Shown here: in pieces, positions 33,156-46,142 of the stretch
How the letters are laid out: every line of letters begins with the position of its first letter
How positions within the stretch are numbered: position 1 is the stretch's first letter
Origin: Watersipora subatra
Lineage: Eukaryota; Bryozoa; Gymnolaemata; Cheilostomatida; Watersiporidae
Direction: 5' to 3'
Length of the DNA stretch: 64,000 bases
Assembly: GCF_963576615.1 (NCBI RefSeq)
Contig: NC_088711.1
Span: 3,348,001-3,412,000 of the forward strand
Made by a program: the position numbers and the translations under genes
Notes under the pieces: model-generated
What the model saw: the letters and a program-made list of their open reading frames with translations, nothing else
Told to the model about the DNA's origin: nothing
Database searches by the model: none

Positions 33156-36025
33156 AACTCTGTTATTCATAAGATGAGAACTATTTATCGTTAGATCGTT
33201 AGATACAATAATGTACCACAATATTACTTCCACAATATTTGGTTCATTGGAGTTATCCAACCTTGGTAGGAGTGTGATTATTTTGTGTTGTAAAGTTAAA
33301 GTATTTTTGCTAGAAGTTCATTTACAAACTTTTGCATATCTTTTCGAATAATTCGATACATTTCGTATTTTTTCATTCGCTGAGCTAAAATTTTGTGATG
33401 TGCTACACGGTTATATAAGCAGAAAATCTTTAAGTTATTCACTGCGCCACAAGTTTTTAATTTGTATTCAAAATCTAGATGAGCTGATTCGTCATGAAGC
33501 TCATTTGCTTGCAGTATTCCAGGAAATATGTTTTATGACATGAAATGGTTTGTTATTCATGATATGTAGATGGCTGGAATCCAACACTGAAGCATGTCAC
33601 TAGTCACAAATAATCAGTAACTGTAACTAGTGACTAGTTACTAGTAACTGATTATCTCTTATTTGTGTTAATAACCTTATTAATCTTACCCGCTATGCGG
33701 ACTTTAGTCGTGGCAAACAGGCGACCATAAAGTATTCAACATCAGACCTATTATTTCGTCATTTACTAATATCCTGTATGATGATTGGCTAATATCCTAG
33801 ACAGGGATTGGCTAATGGTATTAGTATCCTGGTGAAAGGTTTTCTTTTGTGTTACAACAGAAGCTGAGCCCTAAGGCTATAAGCATCATGTTCTATAAAT
33901 AGAACATAAAAATGAGGAGGGCTGTGTCTCTCCTCCCGTCCTTAGATCACATGAATCACACTGAAGTTAGCTATCAATGGTTATTTCAGAAGTTCATCAT
34001 AATTACGATTGAATGTTATAATTTTAGAGAGATTGTTGAGCACTTTTGAACTTGAGAGGCAGCTCAAAACAAATCATTCTAGACAAGTAGATACAAGTCA
34101 CTAGGAAGCCTTCCTTGTGTCTTTAGTTTCTAAGCCTGCTGTCATAGCCTGCTGTCCTGAGCAAACTACATGAAATAATAAGGGAATTTTGATGATTTCA
34201 ATAATTGTTATTATATTGTTTAAATCTCATTGCAAAAATATGAAGGAATAAAATTTACATGCAAACGAGAGAAAGCAATCATTTGTGACTGATACAGTAC
34301 TAAAGGGTGACCAAACCACGAATAACTGATAAATAATACATTCTACTTTTTCTAAATAATCACAGAATGAATGACAACAAATATCTAATATAGCCTTAGG
34401 TTATAACTGTACATCTAGAGATTAAGGGGGAGAACAATCAGCCCGAGCTGCACGCTCGCTTTAGCAAGCATAACAACATTGAATCAAGGCTAATAAAAGA
34501 ACGTTATATAATTCAATTTATACACAACAAAGTTCTGATTGCTTGTTAATGTCAGAACCAGTTTACATTTTAAACTGCTGTACAGGAAACTAGACCATAC
34601 TCTGGAGACCTCTAATTTAGCTTTGGAATTTATTTGCATGCTCAAAATACATCACACTGTAAGTGGGTCTGAAGCGGTGCCATCAATGAGACATTTTCAA
34701 TATGCATGTACTGATTGCAATCACATCGTTGCATACAAATTTGCAGCAAGAGCTTCACTAGACCAGCTTTAAAATAAAAGACAACATTTGCGTAATTCTC
34801 CTAGACTAAAGGTATTAGCAAGACGTTACAAACAATTTTGCGTATTATTTATGCTAACAATGCGAGATCATAACGCAGCAAGGTAGGCTTGACAACAGCA
34901 TAGAAAAAAAAACTATTGCAACTTGGAATAGTTCTCACTCAATAGGCATGGGGGAAGTAAATTAATGGCTTGGATATTGTAGGAAAAATTGAGGAGCACC
35001 TTAAAACAGGCATTAGACAAACATTGTAAAGGGATTAGATTTTTATAAAGAAAATCATGAATAATAGCTAATTTGGTCAAATTATACAAATCTGTCAAAA
35101 CAATAGAAAAGAAGTTTTTAACATTAAATACGTCTGCCAGGCAAAGGCTTGGTCAGCTGACTCTCTTTAACAAAATGGCCAAACGTAATTCATGCCAGCA
35201 GAATGGAAGTAAAGAGGATAGCATTGTACAAATATGTAATACTATATAACCAATCATAACAAATTAAAAATGTGTAATAAGAAAACTTCTTTACTTGTTA
35301 CAATCGGTGCAGATGAAATCATATATGATACATTAATAAATAACAATCAACAATATATTACTATATCATTCACAACCACGGAAGTAGTGTGAGTACCCAC
35401 TCGCAGAAAGACTCACAACCCAGCCACTGCTATCTTTCTTTTTCGCGTAAGATATATGATGGTTGTCAACTAGTTTTGACCCAAAGATATCAGCATTCCT
35501 CTAGGTATGTTATTCACACCGGCCGGCAGCTCGCTGGTATGCTGACCTGTGAGAATTCAAAGAACTTGTAAGTTTGGTAATGAAAGGTGTGAGCTTGTTT
35601 TGTAACTTTCAGCTGTCGTAATTAATATACATTTTGTTAGGTGATTTTATAGTAAGATATATAAGTTGTTATTAAGTGCCATTGTAATCATACTCATAAA
35701 ATAATCAATCAAAATGCTTTTATTTCTATTTGAAGTTGTTTGTTCATGCGACCAGAAAAGAGGATAACTTCAATATATAAATATTGATTGGAAAAAAGTA
35801 TAGCAAAAAATAAAAGTAAATACAACGATCTTTGAAATTTGAAGCAAAAACAATTCCAGTAAGTGAGGTGACTTTAACATCAATGCATTGATTATAGTTT
35901 GAAGCGTTTGAAGGAAGACTGATCTCCCTGAGGTAATTCTTCGCCTATCTGTATGATGCTGTGACATCACGTTTTGGGTTAAGGGCTTGACTGGAAGAGG
36001 GATGATAGGTATGGAGCAAACCCAA
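33156..36025. other. Convergent intergenic region
   Basis: Lies between the stop of the F-BAR/SH3 gene and the FoxN1/4 stop and should contain both 3' UTRs. Candidate poly(A) signals are AATAAA at 34247 and 34492 (plus) and tttatt at 35719-35724 (AATAAA on minus). It has an imperfect palindromic stretch at 33600-33665 rich in actagt. No gene is recognised. Confidence 0.5.
34068..34289 (+). repeat. Duplicated segment, copy downstream of the gene
   Basis: Direct-orientation partner of 32692-32913, about 75-80% alike by eye. It contains an AATAAA (34247-34252) that could serve as a poly(A) signal; the intronic copy has aacataaaat at that place instead. Confidence 0.7.
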
Positions 36026-39000
36026 CTAACCTGTTGGACTGAGAGGAGGAGAAGTCTTTTTTGGTGAAAGAAGAAATGCTGTCGGGCTATATGTATACTG
36101 GTAGTCAAGGAGTTCAGCAGGCAGGTCATCAAACATCCCGCTCTACAATATAAGTTAGTGGGTGAGGTCACTTCAGTCATGAATCTAACTTTCTATGTTA
36201 GATGTAAAGTTCTTTTTAGAACGCTGCTGATCATTTGCTTTGATCTTCGAGGGCATTGTTCTTTGGAGTAAGTTATCACACTTTACAATAGATACAACCA
36301 TAGCGATCAGCGAGTCTAGAGAGTCTATATACATTAACTTTATTAGGATTGCGTACAGGTACAGGAGTGACGTGAGAGAGAAAGGTTGAGGAAAGAAACA
36401 TCAAATAAACTGAAATAGTTTAGTATAAGAACAACAAGAAATGACTATCTATTATTGTGAATGCACGAGAAGGAGAGTGAGTGGCTTTTGTGAGACAGGA
36501 ATCTGCTAGACCTCCAGTATGACCCTAATTTATCCCATATATGCCTAATTAAACCAGAAGAGCAAAGACTGCCTACTATAATGAATTGTTTAGAGATTGG
36601 CCATAGGCTCTACAGCCTGCCTAATGTATCATTCTAAACATCACATAGTGACAAAAACTGCTATCGACCCAGGCTAGACTTATTGTTGGTCAGTTGCCCC
36701 GTTGTTTTGTTGACAATCTTTCTGTAAGAGAAATCAATACATGTGGGATTGTTACGAAGGAAGGCAGCGAGATTAAATTAGAAGGAGATGAGCCAATGAG
36801 GTTGAGGTGTGACACAAGATACAATAGATGTCAGCGTTATATTACGCAGTGCCTTTCGTTACGCACGTATATTAATACTACAAGACACTGCATACTGAGC
36901 CTGCCGAAGGAACTGGTCGATAATGCACAAGTGCAACAAAACATAAATAGTACACAGGCTATAAATGTCCTAGGTGATGTTATCTCAGCAGCCATTGCAA
37001 TATGCAATTTCAAGAGAGGGTGATTCACGGAGGCCTGATGTAATAAGTGCAGCAAGCTTAAAGGCAGCGCATTGCTGACACACTACTATTTTGACTAACG
37101 ATATGTATTTACTTTAACAAGGTCACCGAGGCTATCGGTGTGTCTAAGATAAAGTATATGACAGAAATGAAAGTCAACATGATTTCTAGAAGAATATAAT
37201 GCCGTGTACTTGCTGGCACTGGTCGTTGTGAGCAGCGAGTGCACCCGGTCAACAACAATAAGCTGAACGAGCCATGGGAAATCACAAGCCTTGCACAAAG
37301 ATAATGCAAAGATTTTTCTGAGCGCAGCTTGTCTTATGTGCTGGAGACAAAGGGATAAAAAGGTAGCTAATATTGTAAGATCGCGAGCTCTACTCATGCG
37401 ACCAATAACAATGAGGGTTGAGTAAGCAAAGTGAATACATTTGGACAGAACATTCTAGACACTGGGTCCTCAGCTCCGAGTCCGGGTAATAAATTGCGTC
37501 GTGCCGGCAGATCAATAATTCAGCTAGATATCTCATAGAAAGAAACGTTGTAAACAAAGCAGCAGCCGTTTGCTGTCCAAATAGCAAGTACTAGACTAGT
37601 AAAACGAGGTGACAAGCACCTGTCTGGGGCTGCCACTATGTTTGTTCTATAATTTTCAGCACCAAAATAATTTTTCTATTTGTATGAACGGAGACAAAAA
37701 CAGGCAAAACGCTTTTAAAAGCTTTTATCTAAGGAACTATCATTTCACACCAGATGGTGTTACACGTTATTAAGATTTAGCCATCTCTGTAGATTTCTAC
37801 AGCTAGGTAATGAGAATATTTCTTGCAGCCTCTAATTACCAGATTCTTGACGTCTGATGCTTACAGAGGAGCTACACTAATAGCGCAGTGCTATCTCTCT
37901 CTCTCTGTATCCTTAATAGCAGGCCATTAAAACCTATGACGTTGCCGTGAGCAAATCCGAGCAAAACTGTGTCTCAAGCCTTGCGCAACATGTTACTGCT
38001 CCTCCTTTGCAACACCTTTTAATGAATGCCGTATTCGTTGTTGACATAATTTTCACTGATCTATGACCTACCACCATATTTTTATTCTAATGATGAGATT
38101 TGTTCAGTGAGGCGTGAGCCAGAATGACATGGCCGCTCACTCTATATATATCTGAGTGATTTGGCACTGATATATCGCAAGAGCTCGCGGTTAGGCAACG
38201 TCTCATCTAATAAATATAAACTGCAGTAACTACATGCGCAATACTACATGCAAGACAAACGATTAGAAGGCCTTGACGTTAACCAAATAACTTCAACTAA
38301 AATGTCCTTGATTCGCACACGATCGCTGTAATTAAAATTTTTTTAGTACATTAATATATCTCGCTCTATTCTCTCTTCATTTCTATTTACCTGAATAGGT
38401 ATGTCTGAGAGAGACGCATCGAGTGTAAGATGCTGCCCACTGTTGACACCATACATATCGTGAGGTCTCTCCGCATTGCTCATCACTTGCTGTCCAGGAG
38501 GGCAAGGAATGTGATGTGCCATGGTTATAGAGGGTGGCAGGACAGAGGCAGTGCATGTACTTACAATTGCTGGAGTGGCTGTGCTTTCTACAGCTCTAAA
38601 ACACGATAAGAAAGTCTTGCCCTTTGATTCTGCCTATTGGAGTTCTGTCAGGAAGTTACAGGGCAGAGGGTTGATTGCCTGACTGAACTGGGAAACTCAC
38701 CTCATCTTAGGAGAGTGGCTGGGTGAGGAGTGCGGATGCATAGGCTGGTGCAGCGTCTGATGTTGGAGGGGATTGCAGGCTGGCAGCGGTCTGCCATGAC
38801 TTGCCAGACGCTTTATGCCATTTCGTGGTGAGAATGGCTCTTGACCTTTGGAGAGCATCTCAAGCATTTCTGTCAAAGAGCAATGAAATGTACTTTCTGT
38901 GACTTAGAATGTGACTAAAAGAAGAATACTGCTGCTGTCACTCTTGTTAAAACTAGAGGGAAAGAAGCCTACCTGGATGTGTCATGGCCCGTTTAATAGA

Positions 39001-40907
39001 TAATGGATCTTTCTTGTTCCATTTATAAATTTCTTCATCCATCTTTTTAGCCTTTGCTGGATTCAGAGCCCAAAGGCAACCTTTGCGTGAATTTGTTCCA
39101 TCTGCGTTTGGATTCTCTATTTTTTCGAAGCACTTGTTCAATGAAAGGTTGTGCCTCACAGAATTCTACAAGGTTATAGAGCTTACTTAGTTTGCCACCA
39201 AAGAAACCTTGGTAATGCTCAGTAAAAACTACGACTTTGCAAATAATTAGAAATGTGAAGCTTGCAAACAAAACTATAAATGAATGCCAAGTAATTGCAG
39301 GCTTTTGAGCTGTAGAACCAGTAGTTTGGAAGACCATCGCTTCCCACTACCCCCCCTCTTATAAGCTATTTACTGGTTATATAACCCCACATATCCTCTT
39401 TGGTCCTACTATTTAGAAGCATTCCTAAACATTTCCTCTTGAATGTCTCCACAGGGAAGCAACTATATTTTTGAGTATGTTCTCAGGTAGTTCTTCCTAA
39501 TAGCACAATTTCAATTTGTTCTAGAAACCTCCCCTGAGCCCGCTAAGGGGTACTAAGGGGGATATTGGTTTCCTTTGCCAGTTTACACAACAGCTTCGCC
39601 GATAAACAGACAGAGGTTAGACAGCTGATGCCAAATAATAGGAGGCCTTTGCAATCCTATGTAATTAGAGCAACAATAAAGGCTCCACAAACCACAAGAA
39701 TCCACTGCAAACTTAAGCCGGGCCCCATACAATAAATTGGGCCTAGTGGAGCAAGAGTGTTGGCAGGTTGCCACTGCTGCTAGTCCCAACTCATGCAAGG
39801 CCCGCTCTCACAAGGGGCTGCCATTTGAGGAATAACTAGGAGGTTAATCTGAGAAAGGCTGGGAGCACTATAATAGCGCTGGGACTTGATTATCTCAATT
39901 GCGGTTTGGTTATCTGATATTGTGTGATGAATCCTATGAAATGGCATCAGATATCAGCATTAAGGCCGAAGCAGAGGGAAATAAAAAAGGGGCCGATAGA
40001 AACCTGTAACCTTTAAAAGGTGACCAGCTGGGCTGAGCCAGTAGTTTTTCACACTCACCTTCCAGCCATCCGGAGCAGTTTTGAAGTATGGAAAATGCCT
40101 CATCATGAAGCTGTAGATCTCAGCGACTGGTAGACTTCCATTTTGGCTGTTCTTTAGCGCGAGAGCGATTAAGCAACTGTAGGAGTACGCCGGTTTGGGG
40201 AATGGGTTTTCAGCTATGGTTGATGAAGGGGTCGAGTTTGGTGAAAGAACATAACTGCTGCTGCTATCACTTCGAGCTCGATAACCGCTGTCAGCGCAGT
40301 CAGCTGGCTGTGAAGCGGGTGAGCATTTTGTGGATGATGCGTAAACCTGTTGCGTGCTGCTTGGCATGTTTACGTAGTTAATACTACCCCCTGAGATCTG
40401 CACACTATTTGGTAAACTTAGCATTTTAGCTGTCAAACTTTGATTGTGGACGGATTGATCGTTGTTTGCAATAGAAATTCCAACAGATTCGGGAGTGAGA
40501 GGATGGTGCTGTGGCTGGGGCGGTATTGGCTGTAACCAATCGAGGTTAGAAATATTTGAGTCGATGGGAGAGCAAACGGGAAACTTTTGGACATATTCTT
40601 GTAGTTGATGGGCGGCTGTTCCGTAATTTTGCGAACTTTTGGCATAATTCTCCTGCGAAGTGTTGCTAAAGGTGTCTGGGGAGCCACTGCTCGTATAGTT
40701 ATCCTGGGAAATGCTTCGATAGCCGTCCATAAGCATGTGTGCGGATGTTAGTGGCTGGTACGAGGTCGGCTCCTTCATATGATCTTCCTGCTGAAGCAAC
40801 TCCATATTTGAGGCCATCAGCTCTGGAATGTCCGCTGCGTATGAATCTGCACCAGCCGTCCGGTAGCAGTCCATTGTGTCGTCGTAAAACAAGTTCTTGA
40901 TTTGCAT
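36026..40907 (-). CDS. FoxN1/4: FoxN1/4-type forkhead transcription factor, five coding exons, 510 aa
   Basis: Coding exons on the minus strand: 40907-40059, 39165-38973, 38869-38701, 38595-38391, 36142-36026. All junctions are GT-AG and phases agree (0, 1, 2, 0). The forkhead domain begins [20 protein letters not shown], continues through [13 protein letters not shown], and resumes in exon 2 as [18 protein letters not shown] and [10 protein letters not shown]. The intron interrupts recognition helix 3 after GWK. These residues match the FoxN1/FoxN4 subgroup, and the length is close to vertebrate FoxN4. The C-terminus (LSDIPIQ joined to [15 protein letters not shown]) is acidic and hydrophobic, like an activation domain. 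The start ATG at 40907 has an in-frame TAA upstream. The last exon is taken to end at TAG (36028-36026); using the donor there instead would imply an implausible 40-bp intron. The role is inferred from family knowledge: DNA binding in cell-fate specification. Confidence 0.88.
36143..38390. other. Long FoxN1/4 intron 4
   Basis: A 2.25-kb intron between the penultimate and last coding exons. Open frames here (for example 36694-37023 plus, 37095-37397 minus) have no recognisable domain and no splice support. Confidence 0.5.
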
Positions 40908-40996
40908 TGGAGCTTAGAAAACCTGAAATCACGAAGGTAGAAAAAGTAGGCTTCAGCAGTTAGAGAAGGGGCTGTCATTGGATGATATGCCAGGTG

Positions 40997-41008
40997 TGAC
41001 ATATATAG
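40997..41008 (-). promoter_or_regulatory. TATA-like element upstream of FoxN1/4
   Basis: On the minus strand the sequence reads CTATATATG about 90-100 bp before the FoxN1/4 ATG, at a plausible distance for a short 5' UTR. TATA-like strings are common in this AT-rich DNA, so this is only a candidate. A pyrimidine-rich acceptor-like sequence (gtgatttcag) just upstream of the ATG means a 5' UTR intron is also possible. Confidence 0.25.
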
Positions 41009-41062
41009 ATAGAGCGAGAAACTTCCATTGTCAGCTCGATTGAAGACAATCGACAAAACCAA

Positions 41063-42737
41063 TCACACTCCATCCATTGAAAGCCTTTTATACTGAAAAT
41101 CTCCACTCAAACGCTTGCGTTATATAAGGTTATACAAATAAACGAAGAAGAAAACCTCTAAACGGTACACAATTTTTTAAAAACAAATTAGCCCTTTTAT
41201 TGCTACTGACTGGCAAAAATGAGCTGTGTGCAGACGTATCGCTTGCCTATACCTTCCAGCAATGTGCTCTCCCTAGCCCACACTTTGTGTATCAAGTCAA
41301 ATAAACCATTAGAACAGTGGGAAGAGAAAATAAAGAAAGATGCTTGGTGACAACAATACATAATGCTAGGAAATGTAAAGCACTTACTATGCAGGCCTCT
41401 GCTGTATATGCATGTATAAAACTATCCTGAGAGCTCTTGACCCTATCCAATGTACTATAGTAAGAATCTTTGCTGTCTCCTGTTTATCCAACATGCCCAT
41501 TCATTTTAACTATTTTCTTTCTCCTCGCGGTGTATATAGTCCAAGCCTGTTTGAATGACTCCTTCCCATTGGTTGTCTAATCACGTGATGAGCCAATCAA
41601 TACATTAACCAGTACAATACGCACAAATGAATGAAGCAAGGCACATAAATAATCCCATGCCCTTGAAGTTGACGAGGGTGAAGGGTGACAGAATAAAACG
41701 CATTAAATCCAACGTCATATAACATGATCGTTGTTTTTATACCACCTCAAGGAGCTTGCTTTCTGCTTGACTGTAAAGGCAGATGGGTTTTCCCTTGTGA
41801 TTTATATCTCCCACTAGTGCATTCTACTCATAAATATTACTGAAGTAATGTGTTGAACAAGCAATAGTCATACAATTCCCACAAAAAGTAATTTCTCTGC
41901 AACTCGCTAAATTGGCATTTGCATACTTTGGAATGTGGACAATAGATGTTACGCAAGGCGACCTTGACACATTTTATGTCACAGCAGCCTGAATAAGCAT
42001 AGAACGAATTAGCCAGTAGAACTACCATTTAAAAATCCTATATATGTAGGGGACCCAAGCTTGAGCAGATGTTACTGCCCACTTGGGGTAGCCGGGCTGA
42101 AGAAACAATTTTCTATATATATTTAAGAACAACTGTAACTCCAGTAGTCAATGGAGTAGGTCACCTACTGGGTTCAATAACTCTACACATCGAATGTGAC
42201 TTGCTCAAATACCAGTAATAGTCAACACAAGTCAGTTGCAGACAAGTGTGAAATTGGAAACGGCTAAAAGTGCACTATTGAGAACAGCTAAGATCTTGAG
42301 GCAAATGCTTCGACTCCCAGGTCTCTGGTAGGAGAGCCTAGAGTTTGAGTAGACATTCCCATCCGCTAGGGTTAACTAGTAGGAGGAAACAATTTGTTAT
42401 ATAGGGGAGTCTACAGAAGCTAGCTATGAACTTCTTAAAACTATTTAAAATGGATACACCTAATCTGGAAATACTCTGGTCGGTTCTGTAGAGGTTGAGC
42501 TCGCCATCCTACCTTACTACAAAAACTAACTTATGACGAAAGTTTTTTATTATGCAAAGCAGCAAAAAGATAACTTTTCATTTGTTCTTTTCGTTGAATA
42601 TTAGAAACATAGTCTGTAGAAATAATTTTGTAATTTATGCATTTGGTGTGCGTGAATGTAAAATTTATTTTATCACATTTCATGTCTGAATATTTCTATT
42701 TTTTCTATGTAAGATATATTTGCTAATAATGTAATTA
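41063..42737. other. Region upstream of FoxN1/4
   Basis: No coding exon recognised apart from the repeats listed. Distal regulatory elements of FoxN1/4 could be here, but the sequence alone does not show them. Confidence 0.4.
42050..42420 (+). repeat. Two diverged copies of a short interspersed repeat
   Basis: The stretches at about 42050-42125 and 42335-42410 share aagcttgagcagatgttact / gagtttgagtagacattccc, tagggtta/ggggtagcc and gaaacaattt.ctatata blocks. They may be a degenerate SINE. Confidence 0.4.
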
Positions 42738-43440
42738 TTAACCCTTTGGCAGGGGAAATGACCAGAATGTCGTTTATCGGTTGCGTGGGGAAACGACATT
42801 TATGTCTATTTCGGTAGACGTTTATAAAGCTGTCGCCTAAGAGCGTTAAACAAAGGATATGAAGACTAGTAAGTTTTAAATATCATCAACAAGATATCGG
42901 TCGATGATTTACAATATGAAATGATTGTCTGAGAGGCGTTGCTTTGTGCTAAAAGCTAAACAAATCGCGCCTCCTTGGAAAAGAATAAAAGTTGGAAAAA
43001 CCAGTCAACATCGGCTCGACTTTCTAAACGGTAAAATAAAAGATTTCTTGATCCTGTGATCATTGGTGATTTTTTGTCTGATCAGAATAAAAATAATTCA
43101 AATGATAGAAGTAATGTAAACTTTTTTGGTCTTTTAATATACTTGCAATATACAGAGAAAACGATCGTTATGGTGGCTCGCACGGCTATGTTATAGCGTT
43201 TGACTCTACCGAAAAAAAATGCTTCCAAGCATTTTATACAGGGACAATTGCTCATGGTTGCATTTTTTTGAGTAGTACATATGTGAATGAATGCATATGT
43301 ACAAAAATTTATGTTCATAGAAATAAGTTTAAGATTTGAGCTATGCATGTTCATAAAATATCGATTTTATTGAATTTTCGAAAATAAATTACATGAGTTT
43401 CGGTTGTTTTTGGGGGGCTTATACCTGGTCAAAGGGTTAA
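42738..43440. mobile_element. piggyBac-like MITE, 695 bp, with TTAA target duplication
   Basis: The element 42742-43436 is flanked by TTAA on both sides (42738-42741, 43437-43440). Its ends are inverted: CCCTTTGGCAGG on the left and, reverse-complemented, CCCTTTGACCAGG on the right. TTAA duplication and CCCTTTG-type ends are hallmarks of piggyBac elements. The interior has no transposase frame, so this is a non-autonomous derivative. The inverted string gtcgttt/aaacgac near the left end could be subterminal binding sites. Confidence 0.75.
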
Positions 43441-45866
43441 GACCTTGAAAGGATATTTTTTCGTTCTTCATAACTAAATGAATATAATGTTGGACAATGC
43501 TTTTTACAATTGGCAATGTCTTGTCGTTATTTATAGTTGTTCTACCTTTCAACCAGCTCAAAGACAACTCAGTCCCATTTGAAACAATGCATGCTTGGGC
43601 ACACTCTGGAACGTTCAGGAGGAATGACTCGCATTAATGAATATAGACCGAGGTGAGAATAGGGAACATCGTAGCAAATCAGGAAGAATAAACACTGTCT
43701 TTAAATAAGCCTCCTACGCCGAGACATACATATTTCTGATCAGCTTGATCATTGTTATGCAGGAGCAGTAATCCTCTGACGCACATTCGCGACTGTGAAT
43801 CCCATATGTTCTATGGAAATAGCATTGATTATCCTACTGAAAGAAAAATAAACAAAGCTTGTAAACAATTATTGATTTCAAATGAACTTTTACAAACAAA
43901 GCCGCTTCACCTAACATGCGTGTCTTCAGCAATCAATGATTCATATTTAGCAAAAATATAAAAAGCAAAATCGTTCATTAAAAATAAATCGCTGCCTGCC
44001 TTGGTCAGAATGATCCATTTGAATTGGTATATTTTCCTAAATACTTTACAAAAGTTGCCACTCTCTTGCAAGTCATCAAAGCATGGCTCTTTACAAAATA
44101 ATTACAAGAAAGCACCTATATTATAATAATGAACTAAATGTCGCCAAATTTTATCGGTGTTGCAACAAAAAATCAAAAGCCTTACGCTAAGATCAACAAG
44201 TGTTGTCATTTATTGATTTGAAATAATATTTTTTTGCTTGATTTTGATATTGTTCTAAAACTACTAGTTAGAATTTATAAACAACTAAAATGGCTTGAGA
44301 AAAAGCAGACACAATTTAAAATAAAAACTTAATATTTTTGGTCATAAAAAGGACATTGATAGGTCGAAAAAATAGCAGCTGTATTTTATTATTAGTGAAT
44401 ACAGTATTAAATAAATTATAAAAATTTATTTACAATATTTCGCTTTATAGGCACTTCAAAAGTTTCTTGTGTGTCTTGTTTCTACTGTCTGATCACTTCC
44501 AATAGGGTTATTCAGCATTTTCCTTCACTTGGTTTACTACTGAAATGCGATTCGATCACTACTATAAATAGCGCTAAAATGGTAATAACGTATCAACAAC
44601 TGTCACAACATCCTAAAAAAAGACAAAAAACGAATTTTACATTAATTTTAAGTTTGTTTTCCATGTTTTGAAACGTGTCTCAAAAAGTGATTGATACATA
44701 ATTGTAAATAAGATACACAAAAGTGTCAAATGATAAACAATGACCTACTGAGTACACACGAACCATACCTTGGTATTTCACAGAGTTCCTTTTACAAATG
44801 CTTCCACTGCCTTCACTACCTAATCTGTGTAACTAATTCACAGAAATGGATCTCATCTTGTGATGGCTTAACTACGGATTGGAGTCTATCAAGCAATGAT
44901 AGTATGATACACTGCTAACCTAATTCAAGTTCGTGCAACAAGAAACTGCCCTCTTTTACCATGCTGTTTGAGAAATAACACCTTTTTCACCCTACATTTA
45001 TTTGTATTTATAACAGGTCAGCACCGTGTATTGTTTTCTCCATGACATATATTTTTTATTTATCTTGATTGTTTGAATATTGATAAAACAAAATTTTTTT
45101 ATAATTTAAAGTTTTTAAAAATAATAAAAATTTTCTGGCAACCATTTTATTGATGAAATGGTTTTAGAAAAATCTGTTCTAAATAGTACAGCCAGGGCAT
45201 AGCTCTCACCCACAGACACCTTGGCCTGCTTATTATTGATTATTGATTATTGCTCTAACCTGAGGGTGTTAGAGCTTTGCGACAAGCCTTAGATTATTGG
45301 CAACTCTAATCGGGGCTTATTAAACATTCTTCATATTCTAGCAGATAAACTCACAGCTAAATAACCGTGTACCAAAATAACATGGCGCTGGCAGCAACAG
45401 TTGTCTTGTTCACAAAAATTTCAGTCGCGTGTGCCTCCTTTAACGCTTAAATCACTCGACAAAACCTTCAACACTGAAAATTGCGAACAGGTAAAGGAAT
45501 GTCTGTTTGACCTTCTAAGGTCAAAGCTCAATTCAAGCAGTTGAGTTCTACATCTTATTGTACAATTTAAAATGTTTTTTAGAACTTTTGCTGCAGTCAA
45601 ACTATACTTGATGCTCTAAACAAATATTACAGAGTGATCAAAAAATTTTTTTATATTTGTTTTCTCAGTTTTTAGCATTTCATGTACTTTTTACATTGGT
45701 CAGTCTGAGCTCAAAGGAATGTATGAAACCTTTAAGATGCTAAGAGCGCTGTTTTATATCGTTTCTCTAAATAGTCCTAGTCATATCTAGAACAATTGTA
45801 TTTAATAACATATATAATAATATATAAAACTTTTTAGAAATTTTTGTTACATATTATTTGTATTTA

Positions 45867-45905
<39 letters not shown>

Positions 45906-45916
45906 GCATATTCAAT
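43441..45916. other. AT-rich intergenic sequence, no recognised gene
   Basis: Short open frames only (60-70 codons), none with recognisable content or splice support. It ends in a (TA)n microsatellite at about 45872-45898. Confidence 0.5.
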
Positions 45917-45963
45917 ACAAAAAGTAGTGAATATATATGTAATATATATTCACTACTTTTTGT
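45917..45963. repeat. Perfect 22-bp inverted repeat with 3-nt loop
   Basis: The arm acaaaaagtagtgaatatat plus at is exactly mirrored after the loop gta. It lies directly after a (TA)n tract, so it may be a cruciform-prone hairpin or a MITE tip. Confidence 0.85.
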
Positions 45964-46063
45964 TTATTTTGGTAAGCTGAAAATGTATAACTAGGCATAA
46001 GGCCTGCGTGAATGTTTAGAATTTTCAATAATACTGTCTCTTTATCGGCAACTATTCTGTAGA

Positions 46064-46142
46064 GCTGTTTACAGCAGACGATATGGGCCGCTGTTTACAG
46101 CAGACGATATGGGTCGCTGTTTACAGCAGACGATATGAGTCG
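46064..46142 (+). repeat. 26-bp tandem repeat, three copies
   Basis: Units of cgctgtttacagcagacgat plus atgggt. The repeat is followed at 46485-46670 by a degenerate gtgtattgcataat-type repeat. Confidence 0.88.

Noticed and set aside
35770-35990. Extra FoxN1/4 exon after 36031 using the acceptor at 35991
   Set aside because: It would need a 40-bp intron, and the downstream frame degenerates into Phe/Ile-rich sequence. Reading through to the TAG at 36026 is simpler.
36694-37023. 109-codon plus-strand frame inside the long FoxN1/4 intron
   Set aside because: No recognisable domain, no splice support, and a length that can occur by chance.
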